DNA of 64,000 nt from Juglans regia (taxonomy: Eukaryota; Streptophyta; Magnoliopsida; Fagales; Juglandaceae). The stretch covers positions 21,465,370 through 21,529,369 of the forward strand of contig NC_049904.1 in the NCBI RefSeq assembly GCF_001411555.2, in the 5' to 3' direction. Positions 33,660-45,207 of the stretch are shown here, one piece after another. Position 1 is the first letter of the stretch; the number at the start of each line of letters is the position of its first letter. Both the position numbers and the translations under genes were made by a program. The notes beneath the pieces were generated by a model. The model was not told the DNA's origin and did no database searches. It was given only the letters and a program-made list of their open reading frames with translations.

Positions 33660-34125
33660 ATTCATTTCTTTTATTTGGAACCATGCTCTTCCTACTAAAA
33701 TTTCTATATTTATCTAGAAATTGTGGGACAATAACATTGGTATCCCTATAGACGACAAAACTCAACAGTGTGGCAGTTTATCTCTTGCTTGTAAATGTGC
33801 TTGTTGCTCTTTTGGTTTTGCTGAAACAACCTTTCAATACAATTATAGATTGTGCAATTGCCGTCTCTTTTTTTTTTTAAAAAAAGAGTGAGGCATATTA
33901 TTAAAAAATTAATTTTTTCATATGAATCCATATTTTTTCAAAAGAAGCGCGGATAGTTATGCAGTCTATAGTGAAAATATCATTTCTCATTCTTAAAGCC
34001 CGTCCACATTCTCAGTCATTATTCATGTTAAAAGACCTATCTTGGTCAGATGGCTCAACCCCCACTTGGTACTCTGAATTAATTAAATATTGATACACCT
34101 CCGAAGGTAATCTCAGTTCAACATG
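33660..34125. repeat. Segmental-duplication block, copy C (uninterrupted site of the + strand LINE)
   Basis: Matches 6895-7276 followed directly by 9627-9692. Shared phrases include AACAGTGTGGCAGTTTATCT, AAAAGACCTATCTT and GAATTAATTAAATATTGATA. Here GATGGCTCAA is continuous, whereas copy A has 2.35 kb of LINE at this point. Confidence 0.75.
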
Positions 34126-34849
34126 TTGTGGGAAGATATTCTGCAATTCGAATCATGTTTTCTTCCTTTTAGCATTAAACATTTCCAGTTATCTCTTGCG
34201 TTGTCAGAGTAAACAAAGCGAAAAGAAAATAAGAATTAATCCTTTAAAATTACATCAGTGTGGAAGAGGAAAGACTATGGAATTAAAGTCGGTGTGGATA
34301 AAGCTTTAAATTTTCCTATCTATATCAATACTTCGATCTTTTTGATCATGTCCATTTCATTAAAATTGTATATATTCATGAGGGGATATATTTTCTAGCT
34401 AGTTGGGGCCAATAAATGTGGCATTTTTCTTTCCCAGTGAGGCGCCGTCAGCTACGGGTACTTGTTGTGCACGTTAATATAAGCGGCGATAATCAATGTA
34501 TAGGGGAAAAATAAATCAATTTTTCAGGCAAACTATATACAAAACAATGTGAAAACGGTTGGAAACAGATTATTTCAAGTTCTTATTTGAATTTAAGGAC
34601 AAATATTTTACACTAATTCCTTATTTGTGTCCACCCGCGTGTACGTGAAGAAAAAGATAAAAGCTGATAAACAAATAAACTTTAAATCCATGCATTGTAA
34701 TAATATTCTTTTAAAATTCTCTCAGTGGAAAGAATATGACAACTAAATAGTTCCGAATGCTACCTGCAATTTCTTTAAATATCAGTGATCTCGTTCTTCC
34801 TTTGAGTGCAACACAAATCCCAGTACCTCATTCCAAATAGACTACTCAA
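34126..34849 (+). promoter_or_regulatory. Upstream region of the ruined receptor-kinase gene
   Basis: No gene. The last 100 bases are alignable by eye with 20850-20951 upstream of the intact paralogue, including a TATA-like TTTAAATATC (about 34777). Functional status unknown. Confidence 0.35.
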
Positions 34850-35910
34850 ATGGCCGACCAAACTACTTGTTTCCTCATCCTCCGTTTTCTGGCACTGCTT
34901 CTCATGTCTAGTTTAAGTACTAATGATGCTAAAATTCTCAACATTACCACAGATCAATCTGCTCTTCTTGCCTTGAAAGCTCATATTTCTTATGACCCTC
35001 ACCATATTTTGACAACAAATTGGTCCTCCAGTACTTCAGTTTGCAATTGGGTCGGTGTCACCTGTGGCTCCAGACATCATCGGGTTAGAGCCTTGAACCT
35101 TTCTAACAATGGTCTTGTAGGAACCATTCCTCCGAATTTAGGAAACCTTTCATTTCTTGTCAGTTTAATCATTAGGAACAATAGTTTTCATGGCTCAATG
35201 CCAAACGAATTGTCTCATCTTTATCGCTTGGAACTCTTGCATTCCGGATACAATGAACTCAGTGGAGAAATCCCGTCATGGATAGGGTTGCTAACCAAAC
35301 TTCAAATTTTAATTCTTGTAACCAACAATTTTGAAGGTACTATATATCCCATCATCTCTATTTAACAGTACATCTTCATTGCAACAAATTGTACTTGAAG
35401 ATAATCAGCTGTGGGGCTCCATATCATCCTCTATCTTCAAGATGTCTACCTTGAAAGTAATTTCACTCACAGAAAACAAGTTTTCAGGTCCAATGCCCTC
35501 CATTTTCTTCAACATGTCTTCACTGCAATATATTGATCTCAGCAATAATACGTTATCTGGTACACTACCACCGGAAGTAGGGAACTTAACCATGCTTACA
35601 GATTTATACCTTTACAATAACAACTTCGAAGGTATATATAATATTTAGTCTTGATTGGTAGGTCATGCTGTTAATCCAATACTTGTTTCTAAATTAGTGT
35701 AATTGCATGTTTCACAGGTAGTCTCCCATCCTCTCTGTTCAAGTGCAAACAGCTGCAATATTTAGACTTGGGGTCTAATAATAATTTCACAGGAAAACTA
35801 TCACCCGAAATAGGGAACTTAACAAAGCTCACATTTTTAAATCTTGGCTATAGCGACTTCGAAGGTACGTACATGACATCTTCATGATGTATTAGTTGAT
35901 TATAAAGATG

Positions 35911-36020
35911 CACTACAACACAATTGCTTTTTAGTGACGGTTGGGAAATTGTGACAGTCCCTAGACCGTCACTAAAAGGCATTTTCTGTGACAGTTTTTA
36001 GAAACCGTCACTAAAGATAG
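35911..36020. repeat. Left terminal inverted repeat and outer subterminal hairpin of the CACTA element
   Basis: After the CACTACAACA terminus, TTTTAGTGACGGT (35929-35941) pairs with ACCGTCACTAAAA (35965-35977), a perfect 13-bp stem. Further GTGACAG and AACCGTCACTAAA copies follow. The same motifs fill 53095-53343 at the other end. Confidence 0.85.
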
Positions 36021-36029
36021 AATGAGATT

Positions 36030-36215
36030 TTTTTACATTCGAACGTATGGGAAATATGCGTTCGAACGTCACATATACGTTCGAACGTTATGTCTGTTTA
36101 CGTTGGAACGTAAAATGTTTTGGCGCAACCGTTCGAATGTTATTAATTTTACGTTCGAACGTAAAATGTTTTCCGCCAACATGCGAACGGTAATTACTAA
36201 CGTTCGAACGTTCAT
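36030..36215. repeat. Left inner subterminal zone: ACGTTCGAACGT palindromes
   Basis: Several exact and near-exact copies of the 12-bp palindrome within 185 bp. By analogy with En/Spm they would be binding sites for the element's TnpA-like protein. Confidence 0.8.
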
Positions 36216-36515
36216 TGTAAATTTAAATTAAATGACTTTAATTTAAAAATTATGTATTTTTATTGTGCATAATTTGTGAACAAGTCTAAAAAATTGAATT
36301 GTATATATTTATATATACACACTTTGTAATATATAAATATATATTATTGATTTATATATATTTGAAATGCAGTGATTTAGTATTAAAGTTGAAAACTATA
36401 ACATCAAAGAAGATTAAAAATTGAAATGAAAAAACGATAAAAATATTCCATAATATTTTTCGTTACAAATATTAAAAATAAAATACAAAAATTGATAGAA
36501 CGTAGTAAACAACAG

Positions 36516-37697
36516 TCAGATGATAACGTTATCCGCAAAAGTCGAACTCCGTACTTCCTCAGTCAAGGTATCAACCTTGTCGTTGAGGATAGTTACACGA
36601 TGGGTGAGTTCGGCAACAGACGCCGATATAGCCTCGAGCGATCGATCGATCTTATGATCAATATGCGCAGTCAGCTGTGAGATGACCGCATCAACCCAAG
36701 CAGGCCGCACATCTCCTGCAGATGTACTCGGCGTATGCTGACTACTACTCCCGACATGACCTGGCTCAGGCTGCGTCGGAGGAACTAGATCCTCTACAGG
36801 GGGTGGCTGACGTCCCCTCGCCTGTCCAATGCTACGCCGATGCGTGGTCATGTCGAGGGGGCTCATCTGATCTTTGACCCGCTCCTCTGGCTGGGTCGGC
36901 ACTCCCCGTGCAAGTAATAGTCGGCTGATGAGGACACCATATGGGAGATTATCCGTGGAGACGATGCTCGCCTCGTAATGGATCCTCTCAAAAATGTGTA
37001 GTGGCAAATCTATAGGATCTCCACGTGCCACTCGTATCAAAAATTGTGCCCGAAGCCGACTAAATGTGGTTTTATGAGCCACAGGATCGACATTTGTTGC
37101 AACAATAAGGTGCAACATGAAGAAATGCAGCAGATGGTTCTGGTTGAAGGCGTTCTTCCGCTCGATCTGCATGCGATCCCTCCCGGTGAGGATGTAGAAA
37201 TCCTCGTCTCGGTCATCATCCCGAGCCTCGACGCCAGTATCCTCAGCCTCTGACTGGCCTGCATCATCGGCTGATGCTGGCTCACATCCCCGGCCAGTAG
37301 ATGATGCAGAAGTGCCTACATCCTCACGGGGTGTTGAGTGTGTAAATGTCTGAGCACCTCGATGAATCCCGATGTGCTCGCCGATGACATCTGCCGATAC
37401 CTCAATGGAAACACCGCGTACAGTCACGGTGTGAGAGGATGCATCCGGAGGCATGTCACACATCCCCATATAGAATTCTTGAACCATTGAGGGGTATACC
37501 TTCCCCCTCAATGTGCAGATATTTCCCCAGCCTCTACTGAGGAAAACATCTCTTAGGTTCGTCTGCTGCCAACAGAGTTCGTCGAACTCATTAATTAAGA
37601 CCTCTCTCTCTACCATAACAGTACGAGCTCCGATACGGGCAGTGTCCGACGTGGCTCCTTCCCTCCCTCGTTTTCGTGTATGCAGTGGAAGAGCCAT
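36516..37697 (-). CDS. Antisense accessory gene of the CACTA element ('putative plant transposon protein' type), copy 1
   Basis: Open for 393 residues on the minus strand. The N-terminal half (FLSRGWGNICTLRGKVYPSM, MVQEFYMGM, VSADVIGEHIGI) resembles the putative plant transposon protein domain seen next to many plant mobile elements (Transposase_32-like, from recall). Then an acidic low-complexity stretch (about 125-170), a second conserved block (HLLHFFMLHLIVATNVDP), a Pro-rich linker, and a C-terminal helix with heptad-like Leu/Val spacing (about 335-385) that may form a coiled coil. A 5' non-coding exon (about 38595-38502) with donor GTAGGC and an acceptor TTTTCAG just before the ATG are visible. 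A TATA box precedes that exon. Function unknown; probably helps or regulates transposition. Confidence 0.7.
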   Translation of the reverse strand: MALPLHTRKRGREGATSDTARIGARTVMVEREVLINEFDELCWQQTNLRDVFLSRGWGNICTLRGKVYPSMVQEFYMGMCDMPPDASSHTVTVRGVSIEVSADVIGEHIGIHRGAQTFTHSTPREDVGTSASSTGRGCEPASADDAGQSEAEDTGVEARDDDRDEDFYILTGRDRMQIERKNAFNQNHLLHFFMLHLIVATNVDPVAHKTTFSRLRAQFLIRVARGDPIDLPLHIFERIHYEASIVSTDNLPYGVLISRLLLARGVPTQPEERVKDQMSPLDMTTHRRSIGQARGRQPPPVEDLVPPTQPEPGHVGSSSQHTPSTSAGDVRPAWVDAVISQLTAHIDHKIDRSLEAISASVAELTHRVTILNDKVDTLTEEVRSSTFADNVII

Positions 37698-37704
37698 ATC
37701 CTGA

Positions 37705-38240
37705 AAATAGAAAAGGAAAAAAAAATTATTTAGAATAATGCATTTTTTTGTATTAATTTTAAGATGCTCTGGATTAACGTTCGAACGTTCTATCTTTAAC
37801 GTTCGAACGTTAAAGATAAAAACGTTCGGACGTTAACTTATACGTTCGCACGTAAAATAATGTAAATAAATTTACGTTCAAACGTAAAAAAAATACGTTC
37901 GAATGTACAGATGTACGTTCGAACATAAGCAGTAAACAAATACGTTCGAATTTAAGTTCGAACGTATTTGTTTTACGTGTGAACGTAAATATGAACGTCC
38001 GAACGTCGAAGCATGAATAATGTAGAAAATCACTACGTTCGGATGTTATAATTAAACGTCCGACCGTATGTGATTTACGTGCGAAAGTAAATATTAACGT
38101 TCGAACATATGTCGTTTAATAATATTCACGTCCGAATGTAAGACGATTAACGTTCGAACATGGAAGCTGTAACGGCTCGGTAATTTAAACGTCGTACGTT
38201 CGAATGTCTTGGTGAAACGTTCGAACGTTTTGACGCAGAA
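37705..38240. repeat. Palindrome-rich intron of the antisense gene
   Basis: The 5' intron of the antisense gene (38501-37701) carries about 20 exact or near copies of ACGTTCGAACGT. The match at 45595-46100 in the second half is nearly identical. Confidence 0.75.
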
Positions 38241-38501
38241 TGGCTGAGTCGACTCAGCCATTATTGAAATCTCGAAAATTTCTCTACAAGGGTCTAAATG
38301 CCGAAATGTCACCATGTAAATGAAGTATACACTTCAAGAAACATTTCTACGGTGACTATTCGGCCAATGACTGGTCGTGGTGGCCGGAAAATGAAGTTGA
38401 AAATCCGGTAATATTTATCCGGTTTTAAACCAAACTCAATCCAAATGTCAATCTAAATCTCAATAAAATACATGTTATTTGCATAAAAGATGAATGCCTA
38501 C

Positions 38502-38670
38502 CTTTTAGTGACGGTTGTGGCGGAGTTGACGGCGGCGGTGACGGCGGCGTGGCGGCAAATAACGGAGAAGACGATGGATACGGGCAGGGAAATGCGTTTC
38601 GACGTTCGGTTTTGGCCTTATATACATAGAACGTTCGAACGTACTTATTATTACGTTCGAACGTTTGTCA
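38502..38670 (-). promoter_or_regulatory. Promoter and 5' UTR exon of the antisense gene, copy 1
   Basis: On the minus strand two ACGTTCGAACGT palindromes (about 38631-38665) are followed by a TATA box TATATAAGG (38624-38616), then a GC-rich leader ending at AAAAG/GTAGGC (38502/38501). The layout (operator-like palindromes directly upstream of TATA) is inferred to be regulatory. The copy in the second half is at about 46356-46525. Confidence 0.6.
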
Positions 38671-40290
38671 ATATAATATATTATATTATAAATGTTTAAG
38701 TTATATATTAGGATGTTATATAATATTATTGACAATTAGATTATTGGTTTTTTTGTGAGTGCTTCTTATATTTATAAAGTTTAGCAATATATAAAATCCG
38801 CTCCGACTCCGACTCCGACTTGTCGGAGCGGAGTCGGATTTTTTTATTATTTTTTTTTATCTTTTTTAACTTCATATTTGACCCACTTTTTTTAAAAAAA
38901 AAAATTTGTGAGCTTTTAAATTTCAATTTTCTCAACATTACAATCTAAATTAATTAAACTTTTGATTATAACAAGAAATACAACTAAATAAAACAAGTAA
39001 CATAATAACATGCATTCAAAAATTAAAAAGAAAGTCCTATTGCAATAGAAACGACGCCGTATTGTATAGTAGTATACTAACTAATATAAATCTATTTTAT
39101 ATATTATATATATATGAAAATTTATAAAAAAATATATGATATATATTATTATATATGAATATTAAAAAAAAAGCACCGAAATATTAATAATAAACTAATA
39201 TACTTGATATATATATATATATTAAATCTCTAATCTCTTATACTTGATATATATATTATATAAATATTAGTTATACTAATAATTATATTAGTATTAGTTA
39301 TTATTAATACTATCTATTATAGTATTATACTAATAGTGATATTAATACTATATCACTATTATAGTGATTAGTATAACTATATTAGTATTAGTTATAGTGA
39401 TTTAGTATAACTATATAATATATTAGTATAAGTTATAATACTATAAGTTATAACTGTAGTCTATATTAGTATTAGTATTAGTTATAGCGATTAGCATAAC
39501 TATATGTTAATATTTGCTATAGTGATTTTAATTTAGTATAACTATATAATAGTATTAGTATAAATATTATTATATTACACTAGCTATATCACTGATAGTA
39601 TTAGTATACTAATGTCTAATACTAATATATCACTATAGTTAATATTATCACATAGTAATATAGTATTAGTAATTAATACTATAGTGCTTTATATAGTAAT
39701 TTATATATAGGCTTAAAGTGGTTTACTAATAGTATTAGGATTAGGCCATAAATCTAATTATTATACTAATGTATATTAGAATTACTAATATATTTATCAA
39801 AATGAATATGTTGAGAATTTATTAGGTCAAAAAATATAATTAATACAAGATATTGTTATATAAAATTGATATGAATAATACTTTAGTTATTATACATTAG
39901 TATTATATGTTATTATAAATTTATAGATTAGTATTTATCCATTAGTATAGTATTACAATATTACATGTTGATGTTATTATGCATCTTAGTGTTTATAGTA
40001 TATTATATATACATTAGTATTACATGCTATTATATTTATACATTAGTAATTTAGAACAACATGGTAGTAATATTGTAAATTTTTAGTAGTATGATATTTA
40101 CATATAGTCATATACTAAACTATTATTAGTAAATTTAGTCTTAATATTATAGTATAAATATATTATTTAACTAGTATAAATATAAGTAATTTAGAAAAAA
40201 ACATATTTTGTGCATAATATATAAATTATATTATGCACAAAATACTATACAATGTAGTATATATATTATATTATAAGTTAAGTATAATAG
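38671..40290. other. AT-rich interior of the CACTA element, copy 1
   Basis: No gene. Contains an imperfect TCCGAC-repeat inverted structure (about 38797-38841) and over 1 kb of degenerate ATTAGTATTAGTTATA-type low-complexity sequence. The second copy is at about 46525-48110. Confidence 0.6.
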
Positions 40291-40916
40291 GAATATTACG
40301 TTCGAACGTTTGAAGTTAACGTTCGAACGTTAAAGTAAGAGGCGGGAATTTTCCCGCTCGATGTTTAATATCTGTGTGATTATTTAGACGTAAGGACGTT
40401 TATACTATACGTTCGAACATCAAATCCGTCAACGTTCGAACGTTAGTCAAATTAGTGCGGGAGATTTCCCGCTCAAATATGGTAACACTTTCATGAAATG
40501 TACGTTCGGACGTTTAAGTAGTATGTTCGAACGTTTATCTATAAATCTACAAACGTTCGAACGAGAAATTGTGATACATTCGAACATATATGAGGAAAGT
40601 GCGGGAACTTTCCCGCTAGATTTCATGTTATATCATAAGAAGGGTACGTTCGAACGTGTATTTTAAACGTCCGAACGTTCTGGGCGGGAATAATTTTAGA
40701 ATTAACGTTCGGACGTTTAAAGTTAACGTTCGAACGTTTAAACTAATAATTTTAGAACTTAATCAGTACGCGCACGGGAGGATGCCCATTATTTCTTTTC
40801 TCCCGTGCGCGCAACAGAAAGAGAAAGAGAGAGAGAGAGAGAGTTAGAGAGAGAGAGAGTTAGAGAGAGAGAGAGAGTTAGAGTGAGAGAGAGTTGAGTT
40901 AGAGAGTGAGAGAGAG
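40290..40916 (+). promoter_or_regulatory. Promoter and leader exon of the TnpA-like gene, copy 1
   Basis: A second palindrome cluster (40298-40740) interleaved with GCGGGAA..TTCCCGC pairs lies upstream of a 12-bp stem CGCGCACGGGAG (40769-40780) / CTCCCGTGCGCG (40800-40811). A GA microsatellite follows (40815-40916) and ends exactly at a GTGAGT donor (40917). I infer a non-coding first exon and regulation through the palindromes. No clear TATA box was identified. Confidence 0.5.
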
Positions 40917-41397
40917 GTGAGTTTTGGTAAGATAATATTTTTATTTCTTGTCTTTATTTAAATTTTATGATATTTATAGAATGTGTTTTTGTTATAGAAT
41001 ATTTCTAATAAGTTAGTGTTGTATTTTTTTGAAGGATTGCTTGTTTTGGGAAGTTTGAAGATTTTGATTTGTAAGAGGATATTGTGAGTACTAGGTATAT
41101 TTCTAAACTTTATCAATATGTTGTTGTGATTTGATGCTTACTTTTTATCATATTGTGATTATTGTTTGTATAGTTTGTAAATAGTTTGTGAGTTATTCTA
41201 AATATGTTGTGATATAAATTTGAAATATTGTGTTTATTATTAAAAATATATTGTCATTAGGCTTTGTTAATACATGTTTATTGCTTATTCAAGTTTAGAA
41301 ATATGTTAATACATGTGGCATGTTATTTTGTGAATATATTGTGAGTTATCACTTTTATATGTTGTGATGTGGATTTGATATATTGTGATAATAGTAT

Positions 41398-41735
41398 TTA
41401 AGTATGATAATTAAATATTTATAATAATAATTAATATATAAGTAATAACAAGCATAAAAGTAACTCTTTAAGAATTATAATAATTAAAATTATTGTATAA
41501 CCATTGAAATTTAAGTATGATAATTAAATATTTATAATAATATTTAATTTTAAGTAATAACAAATAAAAGTGTTATTTTAAGAATTATAATAATTAAAAT
41601 TATTATATAACCATTGAAATTTAAGTATGATAATTAAATATTTATAATAATAATTAATATATAAGTAATAACAAGTATAAAAGTAACTCTTTAAAAATTA
41701 TAATAATTAAAATTATAGTATAACCTTTGAAATTA
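41398..41735. repeat. Tandem array, ~110-bp unit, three units
   Basis: The phrase TTTAAGTATGATAATTAAAT recurs at about 41398, 41511 and 41621 with similar sequence following. The matching array in the second copy is at about 49260-49612. Confidence 0.75.
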
Positions 41736-41772
41736 AGTATAACAATTAAAATTATACTTTAAGAATAATGAT

Positions 41773-41950
41773 CTTGTACACAACGAGGGAATATAATCTT
41801 GAAGAAATGTTGAAATTTCAATTTAATTGCTTGACTGTCATAGTCTCTTCGGCCTTGAGAGTTGTCAAGGTCAGACAGTTTGTGACGGTTAAGTAATTAG
41901 ACTAAAATTTAAACATTTCTTCAAGATTATTCTCCCTCGTTGTGTACAAG
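41773..41950. repeat. 178-bp foldback (hairpin), copy 1
   Basis: The left arm starts CTTGTACACAACGAGGGA. The right arm is its near-perfect reverse complement, ending at 41950. Pairing continues with mismatches almost to the centre, leaving a small loop near 41860. The length and shape resemble a small-RNA precursor or a foldback MITE. No target is known to me. Confidence 0.75.
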
Positions 41951-42469
41951 ACACGAAACGTAGGGTCACATAATCTTCCATCCCTCTTTAGTTTAACAAT
42001 ATAACATTACTTGAAGGTGACATTGTTAATTTAAACAACATGGAGATATTGTTGTATGATTTTTTGCTAGATGCGTGTGACATTGCATAAATACCCTTAG
42101 ACCCGTTTGGGAATCAGTGTACATTTATGTGTCCACTGATTCCTGAATTGTCCAGTGTGGATAGTTTGAGATTATATTATCTGTATTACACATTTTTGTT
42201 ACTCACTACTTTCCACGTTTAATATGAAGTTTCGGTATCTTCTTCTATTGTTCTTCGGGTATACTGTTCGTAGGGTCACAATCCCGATATTTGAACATGT
42301 ACACTTGGAGAATTATGGGGAGGTGCTGACGAGATTTGTGTAATATGGAGAATATAATCTCGAATGGGATAGGACCAACTACCTTATCAAAAAAGTAATG
42401 AGAATTGGAGGCAAGACATGCATGTGAATTTTCAATGTACGTGTTATTAATATCTGGATGTTTTTAGAA

Positions 42470-44687
42470 ATGGACAAAAATTGGATGCGTCTGGACGATA
42501 GACTTGGAAAGGATTACGTACCTTATGCATGTGGAGTAAGAACTTTCATTGATTTTGCACGGGCCTCTACTGATAGTCGTGGTTACATTAAGTGTCCATG
42601 TCGAGGGTGTAAAAATTTGTGTGCGATAGGATTGGATGAAGTAGAGCGTCATATATTTGTGAACGGTATGGATCTGGGGTATACGCGATGGGTACTGCAT
42701 GGTGAGCCCTATGAAGGGTTAGCAGATGTATTGGTCGATCATCACAATTATTTACGGCACATGGATGATGATTATGAGCATGATGAGATGGAGGAGATGT
42801 TGGGTGACATTGGAGCTGGGATGTTTATGGATGAGGTTAACGACAATGCCTCAAGTGGTGGATCAGGGACTGATTGTGAAAATTTTCCTTCACTGTGGGA
42901 AGATGCAAAGCGCGAGCTTGACCCAGGTTGTACAAAACATTCCAAAATGTCGTTTATTGTGCGGTTGCTTCACATAAAATCATTGTGTGGGATGTCGACG
43001 AAAGCAATAAACATGGTATTGGACTTATTTAACGAGGTGCTTCCCGAAGTCCAAGTCCAAGTCCTGAATCCATTGAGGACTCCCCACTCGAGGAATCTGT
43101 TCCTGAAGATCAAGCTAACACAGAAGAGAACAACAGCCAGTTGACACCTGCCAGTAAGGAATAATTATATATATAGTTAATAATTTTTTCTCAATAACTA
43201 TATAATTATAATTATAGTATATCTATTATTATCATGTAGTTGATGCATCTGCACGTCGCGGTCGTGGCTATACACGTGGAATCTCTCTTGAAAAAAATAG
43301 AAGGCACGGTAAACTGAAGATCACAATTCCTGATAATTCCACTGGAGGAGTGGATGATAGTGCAGCAGCGCTTTCCTCCTATATTGGCACAGTAGTTCGA
43401 GCTTATGCTCCATTTTATGTGCGCTCATGGCGAGATGTTCCGAATGAGATTAAGGAGCACATTCGAAGTCGTGTGCTGGTGAGTTTACTTTTCAGTACAT
43501 TTTTTTCACTTAGATTAATCTATTATATTTTTTACCTGATTCCCTTGTTAGGATGAATTCGACATCGACTTTAGCCGTAGCGAGGATTTGAGAACCGTGA
43601 ATGAGTTGATGGCTACACTATTCCGACGTCACAAAGGACGATGTCATGACCACTTCAAGAAGTTTGAGACGTTGGAAGAGGTTGCGCAATCTCCTTTTCA
43701 GCAGATGAAGTTAGATGATTGGAGAAAGTGTTGTGATCTTTTCGCATCTCCAGATTATCAGGTATTTTACATTTATATCTTTAAATTATTTACATTCATA
43801 TTCGTTTTATACATTATATGTATACATATTACAATTAACATTTTTAATATATTTTGTAGCACTTGAGTTCTACAAATGCACAGAATAGATCCGTTCTGAC
43901 TATCCACCATCGTGCCGGTTCAAGGTCATTCCACCGTCTTGCTGAAAAAATGATAATTAAAAAATTATAGAATTTATTTATTTTCCTGATATTCTTTCTG
44001 ATAAGTACTAACATTATCTTTTTAAAATTGCTAATATTGTCGCTTTGTTAGAAACGTGATGATCCTGAAAACTTTTCCCTCGTTCAATGCTATGCTGCTG
44101 CTCACACTAATGAGCATAGTGAGTGGATGGATCCTGTCGCTGCAGATAATTATGTAAGCAGTGTTAATTTTGTTAAATAAATTTTTTATAGAACATTTTA
44201 ATAGTTTATTTCTTATTTCTATTTCTTTTAATACGTTACTAGTTATTTACGATCATTACCTTTTAAATTACAGAACAAAATGTTGGAGATGCAGTCGACT
44301 TCTGCGGAATCCTCTCCTAGTGACATAGACATATTCACCCAAGTGCTCGGGCCGCAGTCTAGTATGGCAAGAGGTTTGGGACGATCTATCAAGCATAAAT
44401 GTTCATCCTCCTCAGCCTCATCGGCTTCACAAATTAATAATCTTACAGCAGATTTAGAAGCTGCACGGCGTGAGAATGAGTATATGAGGTCGAGACAGCA
44501 AGAGTTAGAGTCTCTCTTAGAACGACAGTCTCATTTAGAGACGCGTTTGCAGGACCAACAGAAAGACCAGGAGGAAAGAATACGCAGTGAAGTGCAAGAG
44601 CAAGTGCAACGAGAGATGATGGTGCAAATGGAGCGTGTTATGTCGTTGCAACAGAATCCCCGTGGGCGAGGGAAAAAGAAGAAATAA
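42470..44687 (+). pseudogene. Spliced CACTA gene, copy 1: Transpos_assoc start plus Transposase_24/TnpA-like body
   Basis: Exons inferred from GT/AG signals: 42470-43153, 43240-43478, 43552-43761, 43860-43952, 44052-44153, 44274-44687. The first exon begins MDKNWMRLDDRLGKDY and carries the zinc-binding Transpos_assoc domain (CPCRGCKN, then a His), then the first residues of tnp2 (PGCTKHSKMSFIVRLLHIKS) up to NEVLPE. There it runs out of frame into an acidic SPSPSPES stretch that leads into exon 2. Exons 2-5 are Transposase_24-like (WRDVPNEIKEHI, RRHKGRCHDHFKKF, HRAGSRSFH, EWMDP). Exon 6 is a long coiled coil ending in a basic GRGKKKK tail. The donor after exon 4 reads ATAATT, not GT as in copy 2, so this copy is mis-spliced. 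The catalytic tnp2 part is missing. Confidence 0.75.
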
Positions 44688-44819
44688 ATTTTATCAATAT
44701 TTCTGACTAGTTTTAATATCTAATTTTGTATTTTTATAAGACATTGTTACTTCTTAATTGGGTATGTAATATGATACTATTGGTATTTTGTTTTTAAATT
44801 TTATGAAATTAGTATTTCT

Positions 44820-45207
44820 GATCTGTACGTTTGAATGTAAATAAAAATCGTTCGAACGTTGGTTCACACTGTACCAAACGTTCGAACGTAAATACAATTG
44901 AATCGTTCGAACGTTAAACCGACTAACGTTCGAACAAAGAACTTGCATTCGGACGCTCCTTCGTTTACATTCGAAATAACGTCCGAACATTAAACGCGCT
45001 ACGTTTGAACATTTACGTTTACGTTCGAACAAATATTTGAACGTTTATTGTAATTAAAGTTCGGACGCATTAACATGCGAACGTAAATATGATACGTTCG
45101 AACAATATACAACAAACGTCAACTTCTCTCATTCGAACGCCAATCGGGTCGGGTATAACGTCCAAACGTTTAATTGTACGTCCGAACGTGATTTTCTGTG
45201 ACAGTTC
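44820..45207. repeat. Right inner subterminal zone, copy 1 (cut by the gap)
   Basis: About 20 exact or near copies of ACGTTCGAACGT in under 400 bp. The sequence ends in TCTGTGACAGTTC directly at the N run, a point homologous to 53105 in the second copy. Confidence 0.8.

Larger units (their letters stand above)
40917..42469 (+). other. Leader intron region of the TnpA-like gene, copy 1
   Basis: AT-rich and non-coding. Includes a tandem array of about 110-bp units (41398-41735, about three units) and a foldback (41773-41950). The second copy is at about 48782-50376. Confidence 0.5.

Noticed and set aside
38490..38735. Small frames on both strands near the TATA box (and 46344-46589)
   Set aside because: They overlap the promoter and leader of the antisense gene and contain translated palindromes. 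No family resemblance.
38797..38841. TCCGAC-repeat hairpin as a transcription terminator
   Set aside because: The arms pair only imperfectly, and stem-plus-T terminators are not a plant Pol II feature. More likely a simple repeat.
42464..42700. Minus-strand frame opposite the Transpos_assoc exon
   Set aside because: Shadow of a real exon; the + strand shows conserved zinc-binding residues and splice signals.
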